Source: Leptidea sinapis (lineage: Eukaryota; Arthropoda; Insecta; Lepidoptera; Pieridae). Taken from it: a stretch of DNA of 64,000 bases. Below the pieces are notes generated by a model. The model saw only the letters and a list, made by a program, of their open reading frames with translations, ran no database searches and was not told the origin of the DNA. The DNA lies in assembly GCF_905404315.1 (NCBI RefSeq), contig NC_066273.1:1550001-1614000 (forward strand), read 5' to 3'. The first letter of the stretch is position 1. The number at the start of each line of letters is the position of its first letter. Positions 14,681 through 27,655 of this stretch are shown in pieces. Made by a program: the position numbers and the translations under genes.

Positions 14681-15309
14681 GGAGCGTCGATTAAACGGTA
14701 ACAAAGTGAAAAGTTTAGCAAGGCGTTACGAGCACTTCCAAACTAAGTAGCTATAGTTGGTTTTCTCCGCGATCAGTGGTGCGTGTCTGGCGCAATCGGG
14801 CGTGCCTCTTCGATTCACGGTAGCGGATTGGATTATTGCAACATTTCTGGTCGCGCTCTTCGAAGGCGAGGCTAAAGAAAACGTTCCTATTTAATGAATT
14901 ATAGCAGCGATTTACAAGCACCAACTTTGTCTGTTCATTGTACCTTATAAAACATACATTTTGAATGCAATAGTATACAGGTACCGTTGGCGTAGAATGT
15001 CCTTTGTTTGTTTGACAGTAAAGCATATAGGACTTTGTGTGCACTACACCATACTGATTACAGCTACATATTTGATGAGGCCTCTCACAGTGGACTCTCC
15101 ACGGTTGCAGACTAATTTCAATACCCTCTTGATTATTTATAAGTGTGGCACGCGCTACCCGCAGTTAAAACAAAAGCAAAACGCCGCAATTAATTCTAGA
15201 AGACAATGGCTTTATTCCTATAAATGTATCTTTGTTTCCACAAATTACACATTCTGTGGTTGCGTTGTGCAAAGTGCACATAGAAAAATATGAAAATCTT
15301 CAAGAGAGA

Positions 15310-15490
15310 AAGTGTTCCATACACGCGAGGTGGCCGGGGGTCGGGACGGGGCGAGACGCAAGACGGGCGCGCGCAGTTTAATTTCCCACGAGGTCGATCT
15401 TAGAGCCGCGGCGCTGGGCCCGCGGGAATTAATTGCCAGTAATGAATAGTCAAGTGAACGTCTGTTAATTATGTATGGGCCCACTTGAAT
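15310..15490. promoter_or_regulatory. GC-rich intronic block, possible enhancer
   Basis: A sharply bounded GC-rich block (15,330-15,430), followed by GAATTAATTGCC and GTTAATTATG motifs and ending at GGGCCCACTTGAATTAAG. No repeat similarity within the window. Confidence 0.28.
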
Positions 15491-16849
15491 TAAGAAATTA
15501 CTGTAGATAAACAGGACATTGTGATTATCGTACCCGGCACATGAACATAATCACAATTATAACGTAATATTCGACTAAAAGATTCACCATTACATCAAAC
15601 CATGGTTATAAAAATACTATTAGATATACAATATAACTGTATATTAGTTATATTTGTGAGTCCCACCACTCCTTACGTCTGTGTATTCAAACAGATGCTT
15701 TATATTAGGTAAGTGTATCAATAATTGGATTATTGGGCTGGATAGTATTAATTTTCAATTCTGTCAAAACATATTCAGCCCAAAATCTTTTTAAATTCAG
15801 AATACTTCTTAAACATTAAAACATTTGAATTATAATCAGTGCTGCGAAACATTAGATGAACCTGTTTCGAGGTTAAATTACCTTAATTTAGTAATGAGAT
15901 GTGTAGAGTTAGTTGAGAATTGATATATTCTCTGATCGCGACATATAACTACCGATTAATTTTCTATAATTCATAATATTATACTAGATACATAAACGTT
16001 TACCTAGCAATGTGACGCTAGAATTAGGAAGTTGTACTATGTGGAAGTTGTGTTAATTATTTGCACTAAACTCAAACTGTACCTACTTTGTTTCTTTATT
16101 TTTCTTCTAAAAGGAGTACATCCTTACAAAGTCAGATGACATCTGTTTTGGAAATATGAAATTAGCACTCCCGAAATAAATTTAATAAATTTGTGAAAAG
16201 CCAAAACGAATTTAAGATAAGTTCAAATCGTACTTATTGTGATTAACTTAAGTGATGACGAGTATTGATGTACCACCGCAGGTTTCCTACATTCGTTCAT
16301 TTGCTGTAAAATTTATCGCTCAATTTTGCGCGTTAACCATTAAGAACATTCGTATCATCGCTCTTGGACTAAACTCCTCTTACTACCTCGCCTAGTATCG
16401 TAACAGTGGGTAGGTCTCGAGAGACTGCTGATTCCGTGGTCAACTGAAAGTAAGATAGGTAAGAAGACAATGCTGATCATCTATAAAGCGAGACAATACT
16501 TAAGGCTTGTTATAAATCCGGAACACTTAAAGAGAGGCTCGATCGGGTGAAAAGTACAGAAATATCCTTTTCACTCATGATAAAATTTTCGCATTTGAAG
16601 AATATTGCAACAAGCAAAATGACAAAGCCTCCGCTTATCATAGCTCCATTGACACTTTTTATATAATAGAAGTTAAAAATATGAAATCGCCGTTTTACTG
16701 TAATAGGTAATTCAAATTGACATAGAACCTTCATGGTTTGAGATTTATGAGTGGTATTTTTTCACATGGTACCTATTTCGTGGTGGAAACTTTGATTTGA
16801 AGAACCAAGTGGAAGACCGCCCACACAAGTGAATATCAATAAATTTAAT

Positions 16850-17560
16850 GAGATGGTGGAAGCCGATCTGAGCCAAACTACCCAGGAATTAGCAGCATGG
16901 TTTAACGTAACCTTACCAACAATATTGACTCATGACTATTGCGTCAAATGAATAAAATAAAAAATATGAATAATGGGTGCCTAATGATTTGACTAATATG
17001 CAGAAAGGCACGTGTGTTGAAAGTTGTGTTGCCTTGTTGAATCGATACAGAAATGACGGAATATTGGATCGTATTGTGACAAGCGGAAAATTCAATAGTT
17101 GACCCCAGGCCAAAACGCCGCAACAGTGTTTAAAATAAAAAGGTAATGGTAATTGATTGGTGGTCTCAGCATGCTGTTATTCACTATAGCTTTCTCCGAT
17201 CTGGTCAAGCAACAACGGCAAATGTCTACTGTGCCGAACTCCGAAAAATAGCATAACTAGCAGTGAAACAGTCCCAACTCAAGAATCGATCTTTACTATA
17301 CTTGCTCCATGATAATGCGAGACCTCATACAGCACGAGAAATCGTTTTAACTCTACAAACTGCAATTCGAAACAATTCGTCACCTTAAGTATTCGCCAGA
17401 CCTTGCTCCAACGGACTACTATTTTTTGTGATTTGGACAATTTTCAACGAGATAAAAAGTTTTCTTCTCGTTCGTCGAATCTAGATCACCACAGTTCTAT
17501 TGCAAAGGCATAAATGACCTTTCTATTAGATGGCAGCAATGTATAGATAATAATGGTAAA
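16850..17560 (+). pseudogene. Mariner transposase pseudogene
   Basis: Frame-shifted and stop-containing remains of a mariner-family (DD34D) transposase, the cut-and-paste enzyme of a TA-inserting DNA transposon. Readable pieces in order are AALWF-like helix-turn-helix debris near 16,880, NRYRNDGILDRIVTSG (about 17,040-17,085), WWSQHAVIHYS-like sequence near 17,160, HDNARPHTAREIV from 17,308 (second catalytic Asp) and YSPDLAPTDYYF near 17,390-17,425 (third Asp). The last two lie in different frames, so the copy is dead. Terminal repeats were not resolved. Confidence 0.85.
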
Positions 17561-18749
17561 TATTTTGATTAAATAAATATGTTTATACAAATTTGCAATT
17601 TCATACCTAAATTAACCCCTAATATAAGATAGGCAAACGAGCAAGAGGGTCCGGGATGGGAAGTGGTGAGACAACCGCCCATACATTCGCAACAACAGGT
17701 ATCAAGAGATGCGTTGTCAGTGTTCACAAACAAGTGCAACGATGTCATCGTCCTGCGTCCGTCAAGGTTAAGTGGAGGTTCTCATAAAGGAGACAAAAAG
17801 CTTAATTTTTGTGAAATAGAAGTGAAGACTTCAGACACAGTGTATCAAGAGGCTGTGTTAGATCGTGTTGTAAAACTTTTTAAACCCTGTCAAATAGCAC
17901 GATATACCGGACTTTAAGAGTTGAGAACTAGCCCTCGTCTAGCCTAGATTATAATACAAATTACGGGTTTTAGAAGACTAAGCCTGTTCTAAATGATACG
18001 CTAACATCTAGTCGCTTAAGAAATCCCTGGAAAAAGCAGTAATTAAATTTTCCATCGAACTAGTGCGTAACTCCATGCAATCCTGGCCACACAAATTAAA
18101 AGCCAGTGTTAAGGTAGTCCTTTTGAATAGAATTCTTTTTTTTACATGAGATTCCATTACCTCATTAAAGATTTATTACGATTACATTATTATAAAAAAT
18201 AACCGGAATAGGTATCAATTATACGATATACTTTTATATAATGCTCCTAGATTGGGTATTAACTAAATAGATCCATGCAGCTTCTTAGCAGGAACTAATT
18301 TTTTTATCACTCACAAGATGTCACAAACATAATATTTCAATGTAACAAGTGGGTCACTTTGATTTTTTCTCACGAATTGCACAAATCAGATCACGTTGCA
18401 AGTTACAGCATGATGACATTGTCATAAGGCCGTTCACCTTTTATAACATCGCAACATTTTCACTCGACAATTGCGTAGCATGAAGTAGCAGAGGAAATTT
18501 TCTTTAATTTGATTTCCTAAGATAAAATAGTTGTTATAACACATTTAAAAATAATGCTTAATGTATATTATAATACATTCAGTACAAATTTAAGTTCACT
18601 AAACGCAAGTGACATAAATGAATGTTTATATCTTTATATCCTCAACAGCTTGCAAGATATTTTAGTTTATATTTAAGACGAATTTGTAATATTTAATTTG
18701 ATCTTATCACATTAATTATGCCATTCTAATCTTTAAAAAAATATCCACT

Positions 18750-18812
18750 TAACATAATAAAAAATATATTTTGAATTATGAGAAGTTCTCATAATTAAAA
18801 ATATATTTTTAA
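18750..18812. repeat. AT-rich imperfect palindrome
   Basis: AATTATGAGAA and TTCTCATAATT meet around a single central base at 18,785, and the symmetry continues outward through AAAATATATTTT on both sides. It could form a hairpin of roughly 25 bp. No flanking element was recognised. Confidence 0.7.
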
Positions 18813-20390
18813 TGCTCAGAAATAAATTATAGATATTATGATTATGAATAAGACAACTGACGCAGGCACGGCTCGCCTATGGTATAATGTAATGGTACAG
18901 AACAGCTGACAATACGATCCTTTTGATGCAGAAAAAATAATTCTTCGTCATAATATTTATAACTTAGTTTATTGTTATACTTCCTACAGACTCAGAAAAT
19001 TTTAACATAAGTGAACTGTTGCCTCTAAATGTATATAATAAAGTGATGTATATATTGCGACCGGCACATTTGCCGAGTTAGTAGTATTTGCCTAGTTAGA
19101 GGGCACTAAGTAGTGTCTCAGTTTATGCTATCCATAAAAATAACATTCACCCATGGACAATATTGCTTAAAAAGTTTTCTGTGGTTAAGGTTACCATAGC
19201 ATACATGATTTTTTAAATTATACCTGAACTTGGGAATGGAGCGGCCACCATAGACTATTTTGAAATGCAATTAGCAATTTTACAAAAAAAAGAGGCCTGC
19301 AAACTTACGCCCATCATTCTCAGGTCTTGATGGATGTTGTTCAATAAAAGATTTACAAATCCTATTTTGAATTTGCGACATTTATTCGGCAATTCACTTG
19401 GTATCTTGTTAAAGCAAGTTAAGCTGTATACTACTTATTTCTGTAGATATAGTTTAAGATAGGATATTTGGATGAAATAGATAAAAGCAAAGAAAATGTA
19501 ATCTTTGCGGATGGCAAGGCAAGAGATGCGTGACAATAGTGGAGAGTCAGCAACTACACGACGTTAATTCGATAAGGTTGTATCGATATTTGTCACAGCA
19601 CTGCAAGGACAGATTGTATCAGACATTTGCGCGGCAACAATCGGTAATGGTGTGTGCAGTTAGTATAGTTATTGCTTCCTTGTCGCGGTCGTGGGAACAG
19701 CGCCGGAGATAGTGACTCGTTAAGGCACGCGTCGACGCCTACATCACTAACGGTATCGAGGATCGACTCGCACACAACACCATAACGCCTGATATGCTAA
19801 CCAGTAGAGCGGCACGTCGCATTATTACATACGTGTTATGTAAATATTAAGGTTCATCTTCAAGCACGTATATTGAGTGTAAGGAAATATATATAATTAC
19901 GAGGAAGCATTACGTGGTTACTGGTTTATGTGCAGAAAAAACCTTTTGGTTCTCTCGCAGTGACCTTATTAGGATTACCTAAACTGACTTATAAATAACT
20001 ATTCTTCATTATAATTTTAAAATATACAATTTATTAATAAAAAAAATAGTTAAAAAAGCTATAGGGTAACTTAGAGTTTAAAACAAAAGTTGTAAATAGA
20101 AATTGCGATATACTTTTGAGTGACAATTGTATTGTGTATTTTCGGAAAAAAAAACGTATTTGCTCATAAAATGTTTAAATATTATATTTTGGCGTAAATC
20201 GTTGTGTTTGCAAATACAAGATCTGCTGAATTTATTTGAAATACCTTAAATAATAAAGTCGTTAGATGTGTAGAGACTAAAGTAAAATCCATGCTCGTGG
20301 CTAATTAATTCTTCTTTTCTTTGTACCTCACACATGAATATGAATCCTAACCTTAATCTAATAATTAAAATTCAAATGTCACTCTTATTA

Positions 20391-21140
20391 AAGGGCTTCA
20401 AAAAAGGAGGAGTCGGTATGTTTTCTTTATGTTTGTTACCTCAAATCTTTCGACTGGGTGAATCGATTTGGATAATTCTTTTTTTTTGATAGCTGGTATC
20501 TTCCCGTGTCTCCCATTGCAATTTGCTCCAGATCTGACAATAGAATCTATGGAAAAACCACAAGTCTTGAATTTGCTATAAGCATGTGCGCGCCAAACAT
20601 ACGCATAACTCAATATCGCGAGAACCATGTCGATGGCTATTGGAAAAGATATATATAAGGTAGTTTGGTGAGTTTGGATAGGTTCTGATTACGGGATCCA
20701 TGACGAAGTAACGGAACTCTTCAATTTTTAGTAGCAAATTAACGATACTAGGCCAAATGTTTTTTATGCTATCTGGATATTTGTCACCTACCGTAATGTT
20801 CGTTATGGTCAAGTAATTTTTGTAGTCGAATATGATGTTTAATGGAACTCCTTAACGACTTACAGTAAGGGTGCGATCTGTGCCAGGATTTCTGTCTAAT
20901 CTAATGAAATTGCAATGCGCTCACGTTTATTGCTGCTTTGCAAAATTATTCGTTAGTGTACGTACTTCAGATTCACTAAGAACCAAATGTGACAAATTAT
21001 TAGTTACTTTGATTAATTTTTTTATAAAAATCAAAAAATTACAAAGAAACAACCGACTTCAAAAACACTATTCCAAAACAATTATATCTATTGTGCACTA
21101 AAAAGTATAAAAATAATTGCGTATTTTTATACAGTCTAAT
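20391..21140. repeat. Interspersed repeat, family N copy 1 (~750 bp)
   Basis: This segment shares most of its length with 54,572-55,440, and a short reverse fragment is at 38,065-38,130. Landmarks are TTCAAAAAAGGAGGAG at one end, GTTTGTTACCTCAAA, CTCAATATCGCG, GAAGTAACGGAACTCTTC, and ACAACCGACTTCAAAAAC at the other end. The reverse open frames at 20,398-20,812 lie inside the repeat and are not genes. The superfamily is not identified. Confidence 0.75.
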
Positions 21141-21862
21141 TAATTAATCTAATTCTAATTACTATTATTGTTATTTGTTATTCTTTTCTCGTTAATTTTT
21201 TTTATTACTTAGCCGGTTTCCGTCTGGTTCACCACTGTATCAGCATTGTTTTATAATAGCACTTGACTTATTTTTGCCACTGAACCACACTCAAGGGAAC
21301 GACGTTATAGCCGTATACTGCATGTATATATATCAGAATATTAGGGATATGATCGAAAAGAGGCACTACACTGCACTTTTTGTTGATGGCTCAGTGGGTT
21401 TAATAATGTCAACACACATTCCTTGACACCGGTCATTCTACCCAAAAGTACTACTTGTCTTTGTAACTGTACATAAGAGACAACAAATGGTGTTCTAGAC
21501 ATACAAATCACGTCGTATGAAAACAAAGCCGAAATATATGGAACATGCCACAAATTATACCAATAATAAGCTTCGGCTGCTGTATCTATACATTGCCGCA
21601 TTTACTGCAGCTGTTTAAAACGTGCTTGGTCAATAAGCAGCAATGTAAAACGTTTCTTCAGTTCAGATTTGATTCGGACAGTGATTTGACACAAGACTAA
21701 TGAGAAAAATGTGCTTACACTGTCTTTAAGCACACTTTTGCAGTTCCGCTATCAGACTGCGAATTATATGTACTAATGTATGTGTATAGAACGTCATTAA
21801 TACAATCATGGATTACGTATTGAGTTTGAAACCATTTCACCTTTTAGACTATGAGGGTACCC

Positions 21863-21920
21863 GGCGATTGTTTGCATAGCACCATATGACGCCTACGTCA
21901 TATGGTGCTAAACAATCGCC
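21863..21920. repeat. Near-perfect hairpin, 25-bp stem
   Basis: GGCGATTGTTT-GCAT-AGCACCATATGACG is followed by a 4-base CCTA loop and the inverted copy CGTCATATGGTGCT and AAACAATCGCC. The only asymmetry is a 4-base bulge (GCAT) in the left arm. Nothing in the flanks marks it as the end of a known element. Confidence 0.85.
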
Positions 21921-23419
21921 AAAACATAGATACAACTTACTAATCGTTACTTATATGAACTTTACGGTATGCAACAAATATATGAATCTAAATTTACAAG
22001 CAGTCATCAATTACTGCAAAATTAGTATCCCCAAAATTTTACAGGAGGGGAAACTATTTAGATACCTATGTTGTTTCAAAAAAAAAAAAAAATATAAAAA
22101 AAAATTACGTTCATAATTATATACTCATAATTTAATTTTCACATTTATTAAAATTAACTAATATAATACATAATATAAGTACTAATTTTACTGAGGTTTA
22201 ATTAATGAACCAATTTAACATTTAAAGGAAATTCACAATCATAACTCTCAACTGAACTCATTAAAAGTCAAGTGTAAGTGACGTTAAAACATTTCTAAAT
22301 AAAATATATAAATAAAACATGTATGCGTGTATTGATGAATAATTGAAAGTCAAATGTGACGTAAAATATATTCTACAAAATATATAAATAAAAGGGATAA
22401 TTATTTTAACATATGGCTCATTTTGATAATATTGGAACAGGGATTGATTCTGTAAAATATTAAGGATCTAGGTACGTTTATTAAGATCCATCGTAACAGT
22501 ACTCCACTTATGTATTAGGTTTATTTATACACAATTCGGCATGTGCAAGTTACCAATGGTCACTTATTCCAAACCTCAAGTTAGATCAATAACCCCCGGT
22601 TTCCGAAAAGCTTATTCAACGTAAAAATCAACTATTGTCAAATCGCATATTAAGTATGAATAAATAATTTATTGGGTTTCTGAAAGTATACGGAACTAAG
22701 AGCTGTCAAATTTACTGCAACGACCCTTTGTTAAATGCTATTTTGGGTTTCTGGAACGCTGATTAGGCTAAGATGTATTTGATATCAAAGTCGAATAAAC
22801 TTTATTCAGTTAGGGCTTAAACTAAGCGCGTTTGAATACTTCATTTAAATTACTGAACCTACCATATGTTCGGAAAAAGTAAAGCTCGTGAGGAAAAGAT
22901 ACGAGACGGCGATTCTTATAAACCAAAATACAAATGTATTGTCAAGTAATTTTTATTTTACGATACAAGTGAAAACATTTAGGCTTCAATTTATCTTGAT
23001 TGATAAAGTAAGCTCCGGTTATGGAATAAAGCAGTGTTAAATGAACATAAACGCGTATCATCCCGTGTCCTGTTGTGGACAATCTCGACGCGAGTGAATG
23101 TTGTCCAGAATATAAAACAACACAATTTGGAGTAAATGTAGAAACTATTGGTCTGTTTTTATCAAAATAGCTATTTGAATTATACAATTAATATGGTAAT
23201 TGCAAAATTTTTTAGCTAGGTACCTACCAAAAAAAAAATACTTTAAGATTTAAAATTAAATTAATATGAGATTAACTTATTTTTGTAAAATTTAAGTTGG
23301 TGTTACGTAATGCGTAATATTTTTACAGGTACAGAAATATCCTTATCGCCGATGAACATATTTTCACAATATAATAGCACAAGCAAGGTAGCACATCGTA
23401 CGCTCGCATATATAGCACC

Positions 23420-23830
23420 AAAGAAGCTTCACACATGATCAGAAATGTGCAACTTGGTCTTCGTCATCAGACCATGAGTGTGGTCCTGCCACTGGGTATC
23501 TTACCAAGGAGTCACAAAGCTCCATTTTTGGTAAAAAAGGACTGAAGAATAACAATCATGAATCAATAATTTGTTTAAGATTGATGTTTTGAAACCCCTT
23601 AACAATATGCTTTATAAAAAGACTGGTCACAAGAACACGAACGACACAAACTTGGCTGGAAGTCAATGTTTCGGACTTTATAAGAACTGAAAATCTTGGA
23701 CTACAAATTATGGTCAGTCTTTGAAAACATGGCCTGCTCTAACAACACGCTCACATAGGTACCCATTATTTAGAAAGCCTCCAATAACACAGCAGTACAC
23801 TTTTACTTACCATTAAAACTCCTTATTGGA
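23420..23830 (+). pseudogene. Tc1/mariner-superfamily transposase remnant
   Basis: Broken frames read TTQTWLEVNVSDFIRTE then LDYKLWSVFENMACS, with stops at about 23,755 and 23,770. The pattern fits the C-terminal half of a Tc1/mariner-superfamily transposase of the type whose core reads SPDLNPLDY..WSVLE. The SPDLNP part with the third catalytic residue is missing between ...IRTE and LDYKLW, so a short internal deletion removed it. No terminal repeats were resolved. Confidence 0.7.
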
Positions 23831-24149
23831 GGACTTTCTGCGAGGTATGCTTGGGATGGATCGTCAATATTTTATTTCTTGAGAGTTCTTTTTTTTAAAG
23901 ATTATAATAAGACAAGATATAGACCAATATAAAATAAACATAAATTGTATAAAAATTTAAGTTAGCCAGTATAGTCCCACGCAGTCTGATAAAATATTTA
24001 ACATAAAAAAAACACGTTTGTAATGGATTTTCAGTTTTCTACTCGGAAATTTGTACCTACGTTATAAATGACAGAGTTTCAGCCCAGTTGTTCCTTCAAT
24101 ACAAAGGTACTTCCTGCGTGTAGCATAATAGTTGTAAACCCTTCTTTAA

Positions 24150-24730
24150 CCAACTTAAAATTCTTACTTTGACCTCACTATATATCTATGAAATAGCATT
24201 ATTTGTAAAAAACTAACCCTGATACATTTGTCAGAACATCTCAAATCCACAATATTAATTTGAGAAGCAAGGATAGATTACGTTTACATGGCAGCAACAC
24301 AGCTTCGATGTACAATAGTGTTCTTGAAATGGCGCCGAGAATATTTAACAAGATACCTACAACTATCACAGAACTTAAGTTGACGTGTTTTAAAAAGAAA
24401 CTATTTAATGTGCTAGTGACAAAATCGTACTATTCCATAAAAGACTTCTTTTCAGATACAACACTCAAGTAACATTTTTTTAAATATCATTTTACTTAAT
24501 TTAATTTCTTTTTACCAATTTCACTTGTTATATGTTATTTCAAAATAATCAATTATTGATATGTATATCAATTAACTGTCATTGTGTATAAATATATTTG
24601 TTTGACTTGTTATTAATTACTATTTGTACGCCACAGCATGCGGGCAAGGAATGGAGAACTTTTATTGTAATTTAAAACATCTATGTATACCCATGACTAC
24701 AAATAAATGATCTTATCTTATCTTAAAATA
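24150..24730 (+). mobile_element. LINE 3' end (reverse-transcriptase C-terminus plus tail)
   Basis: The frame at 24,260-24,472 reads NTASMYNSVLEMAPRIFNKIP and FKKKLFNVLVTKSYYSIKDFF. It resembles the end of the LINE protein at 58,869-60,167 (TFNKLPDTIK, FKTQLYQWL, AVSDFLNL). It is followed by about 250 bp of 3'UTR with ATAAATGATC and a short TCTTA repeat tail (24,710-24,727). This is a 5'-truncated retrotransposon insertion, not a host gene. Confidence 0.75.
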
Positions 24731-25346
24731 GTACATTGTTCACCAAGGGAACAAGTTGTAGGACGAGACGAAGTCGAGGGCCTTAAAGCAATCGTTTAAA
24801 TGAATTCTCCTACTTGGTGTATAGTGAGGCCCTCCACTTCGCCTGGTGCATACAATCTACATATTCTATGTTGCCTGCCATTGAGGCGAATAATACGTGC
24901 TTGCTCAGTGAACTGATTTAGTTTCACCCTTATACCCAACCAAATGAAATACTTACTCCAAGCTGTTGGGAAACCAAAATGGAAGAAAGTGGGAAATATT
25001 ACGTATAGAAAATCAGCTACCTTAGTATTAAACAATAATTATAAATGGTTATAGAACGTATACAGTCGGTCAGACCAAAGTATTTGACACATCTCGTGGT
25101 GGCACAAAGGTCGCTAACAACACGATAGCGGGGGCTGAAGTCATTGCTTTCAGACGCTTGACAAAGGCGGTCTCTGGCTGATAATTGTCAAGAATCTTCC
25201 TACTTTTACATTTATAGTTTGTTAAGATAAATTCTGCAGGATTGTGTTTACCGTTCTGAAGTAAAAAGTATACAGCGTGGAGCTACAATATCCCGCGAAT
25301 TATTTCTAAAGCTGTTTAGTTTCACACAAGAACAGCGTGTTTTTAA

Positions 25347-25450
25347 ATTTAATTCTTTTGCAACTGTAAAGTTGCAAAAGAATTAAATATTAAAAAAAAA
25401 TATTAAAAATAAATATTTTCGGATTTGGGTAACCAAATCCGAAAATATTT
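25347..25450. repeat. Two adjacent perfect hairpins with identical GTAA loops
   Basis: Hairpin 1 has arms 25,347-25,365 and 25,370-25,388 (19 bp, ATTTAATTCTTTTGCAACT). Hairpin 2 has arms 25,411-25,428 and 25,433-25,450 (18 bp, AAATATTTTCGGATTTGG). Both have the same 4-base loop, GTAA, and they are separated by 22 bp of A-rich sequence. There is no coding or TE context. Confidence 0.85.
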
Positions 25451-26484
25451 CTTTCAAGGGAAGAGACCCATGACGCGTTTGAGACAAATATATTATGTTA
25501 ATATTTGCTAGTAGCTCTTTCATGTTTCTGACACTCATAACAATAAGTTAGAATATCAAAAGGAAAAAAAACCTGGTGGTGAAATTAAAATCCTGGCCGA
25601 TTAAGAGTAAACTAAACAAAATAGCATGAATTAATATTAATTATTGGTCAGCAAAATGTATTTGAAATAGCTGTCGTATTCGGTAATACAAATGAATCTC
25701 TAAACCTCGAAGGTATATTGACATGATCAAGTAATATTTAAACAAACCAAAAATAAAGTTATAAAAAGTACACAAGCAATCAATTAGCTTTTAAAGCGTT
25801 TGTATTAAATAATTATCATTAATGGATTTCAAAACATCGACAAGAATTACAAAATTCATCAGAAATATTTAATGTATTTAATAAGTCTGCTAATGACTAA
25901 GTAAATTAATTAAAAAAAAAAAAAAATCTTGAATCTATTTAGTGACACATGAAGGGACTTATCATCAAATCAACATTTATCCCTTCATGTAGTTCAAACT
26001 CGTATTTGCTTGCAACAGTAAAATAATATAAAATAGTGTTCTCTGAGAAACGAATAGGAGGTGGATGTAACCTTAATCAGTTTTTGTACGATCGGGAACC
26101 CTATGAGTAAGATTCCGTTCTCCATCATAATATACTAGCCGCAAGAGTTACGAATACCTGACATTATTATCATTTATGCCACTTTGTCAGTAAATTATAA
26201 AACTCTAGAAAGACGAATTCCCAAAATAAAAAATTAATTAACCTTGCAAATAAAAAATTGCTTTTCATTTACAAAATTATTTAAAATGATAGTGCTATAC
26301 TTTGTTGCTTTGTACGCAACTAATTCGGGAGTACTTTAAAAAAATTAAAATGATAAATGATAGCAGAATATAGCCACTAATTATATAGCAACAAGTATAG
26401 AGGTTTATGTATGCCAAATATATCAAAGGTGTTCCATTCAAATAGCATACCAGTGCGAGGCTCCTATGTACGTGCTGCCGACTA

Positions 26485-26640
26485 GATAATGGGTGTGGTA
26501 CCACAACGGCGCCTTTTTCTGCCGTGCAGCAGTTATGTGTAAGCATTATTGTGTTCCGGTCTGAAGGGTGCCGGAGCTAGTGAAATTACTGGGCAAATGA
26601 GAGTTAACATGATATGTCTCAAGGTGACGAGTGCAATCGG
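26485..26640 (+). repeat. SINE-like repeat S, partial, plus orientation
   Basis: Contains the family core in order: GGTACCACAACGGCGCC, TTTTTCTGCCGTG, TGTGTAAGCATTATTGTG, GAAATTACTGGGCAAATGAG and CTCAAGGTGACGAG. Truncated before the internal hairpin segment. The same family occurs at least seven times in this window. Confidence 0.85.
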
Positions 26641-26708
26641 ACGTATTTCTAGAAAACGTTCCAAACCACAATCATAACGAAATTGAGTTACGAACGCAAA
26701 ACTGGAGC

Positions 26709-27655
26709 CCTATTACGAAAATCGAAATACGAAGTTTCGGTTGACGGATCGTACATTTTTCTATTACGAAAGTGTTTCGAATCCGAAGATCAAAACGAAG
26801 TTCGAGATTAGACATTTTGTCTTTCGTTTAGCTTATTCCTAAATTCACTCGACACATACGTTTTCGTTGTTTGACATTGTTATGGTCGTAACAACAACGT
26901 CACTTTTAACGACAGACTTATATGTTTCGTTTTAGATAAAACATATTTATTTTATTATAAAATAATACGTTTTTTAATGTACGAAGAGGTCTTCTTGTAC
27001 GAAGAAAACCTTGAAAGAGCAAGAGAGCGACGTCGACTCCGGCAATATTTATTAAATAAACAAATTCCCGATGGTTGATTCCCTAAATTGTTATGAATTA
27101 TCGCCATAATCATACTTTATTTGAAAAACTTTGTGAAGAGATTATACTAATAAAGCCACTATAAATGTTTCTATTCTAAATAATACTTACTCGCATATAT
27201 ATAACTTTCACTTTACTTCTGAACTAATTTAAACTAAAAAACCGCGAAAGTATGTTAAACTACCACAGACTAAATAAAAATATAATGCAATAGATGACAT
27301 GATACGTCAAATTTAATTTAACTAATAAAGCATATTTTCTTGCAGTAAAATAGGATTATTTTTTAAATAGATAACTTAAACGGAATATAAAGCAATTCCA
27401 TTATTTAAATACAAGTTAACATAACGAAAAACTTATTTGTAAATTTCTAATTTGTTATCGGTTTTGGCACGATTTACCGGTAATATAAGTATGTACATTC
27501 ATATCATCTTTGTACAATTTTTTTATGTCTATAGTTCCGAAACGAATTACGTCCGCACTATACGGATCCGAAGTACTTTGGTAATAGGATTTAAATCGAA
27601 GTTCGTCGTTCTTTCGTTTCGGACCGAAACTACGTATTTCGATTTTCGTAATAGG
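26709..27655. mobile_element. DNA transposon with 33-bp TIRs, Harbinger-like fragment
   Basis: CCTATTACGAAAATCGAAAT (26,709) is inverted at 27,636-27,655. The arms are 33 bp with one mismatch, and the homology degenerates slightly further out. A short frame at 26,977-27,078 encodes 33 residues, including ENLERARERRRLRQYLLN, resembling the Arg-rich start of PIF/Harbinger transposases. The rest of the enzyme is missing, so this is a non-autonomous derivative of 947 bp. The target duplication could not be fixed by eye. Confidence 0.7.

Noticed and set aside
17663..17917. 84-codon plus-strand frame as a small gene
   Set aside because: Part of it recurs as repeat sequence at 29,062 and it adjoins a dead mariner; no promoter or family match.
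24260..24472. 70-codon frame as a host gene
   Set aside because: C-terminus of a LINE protein, followed by a LINE-type 3'UTR.
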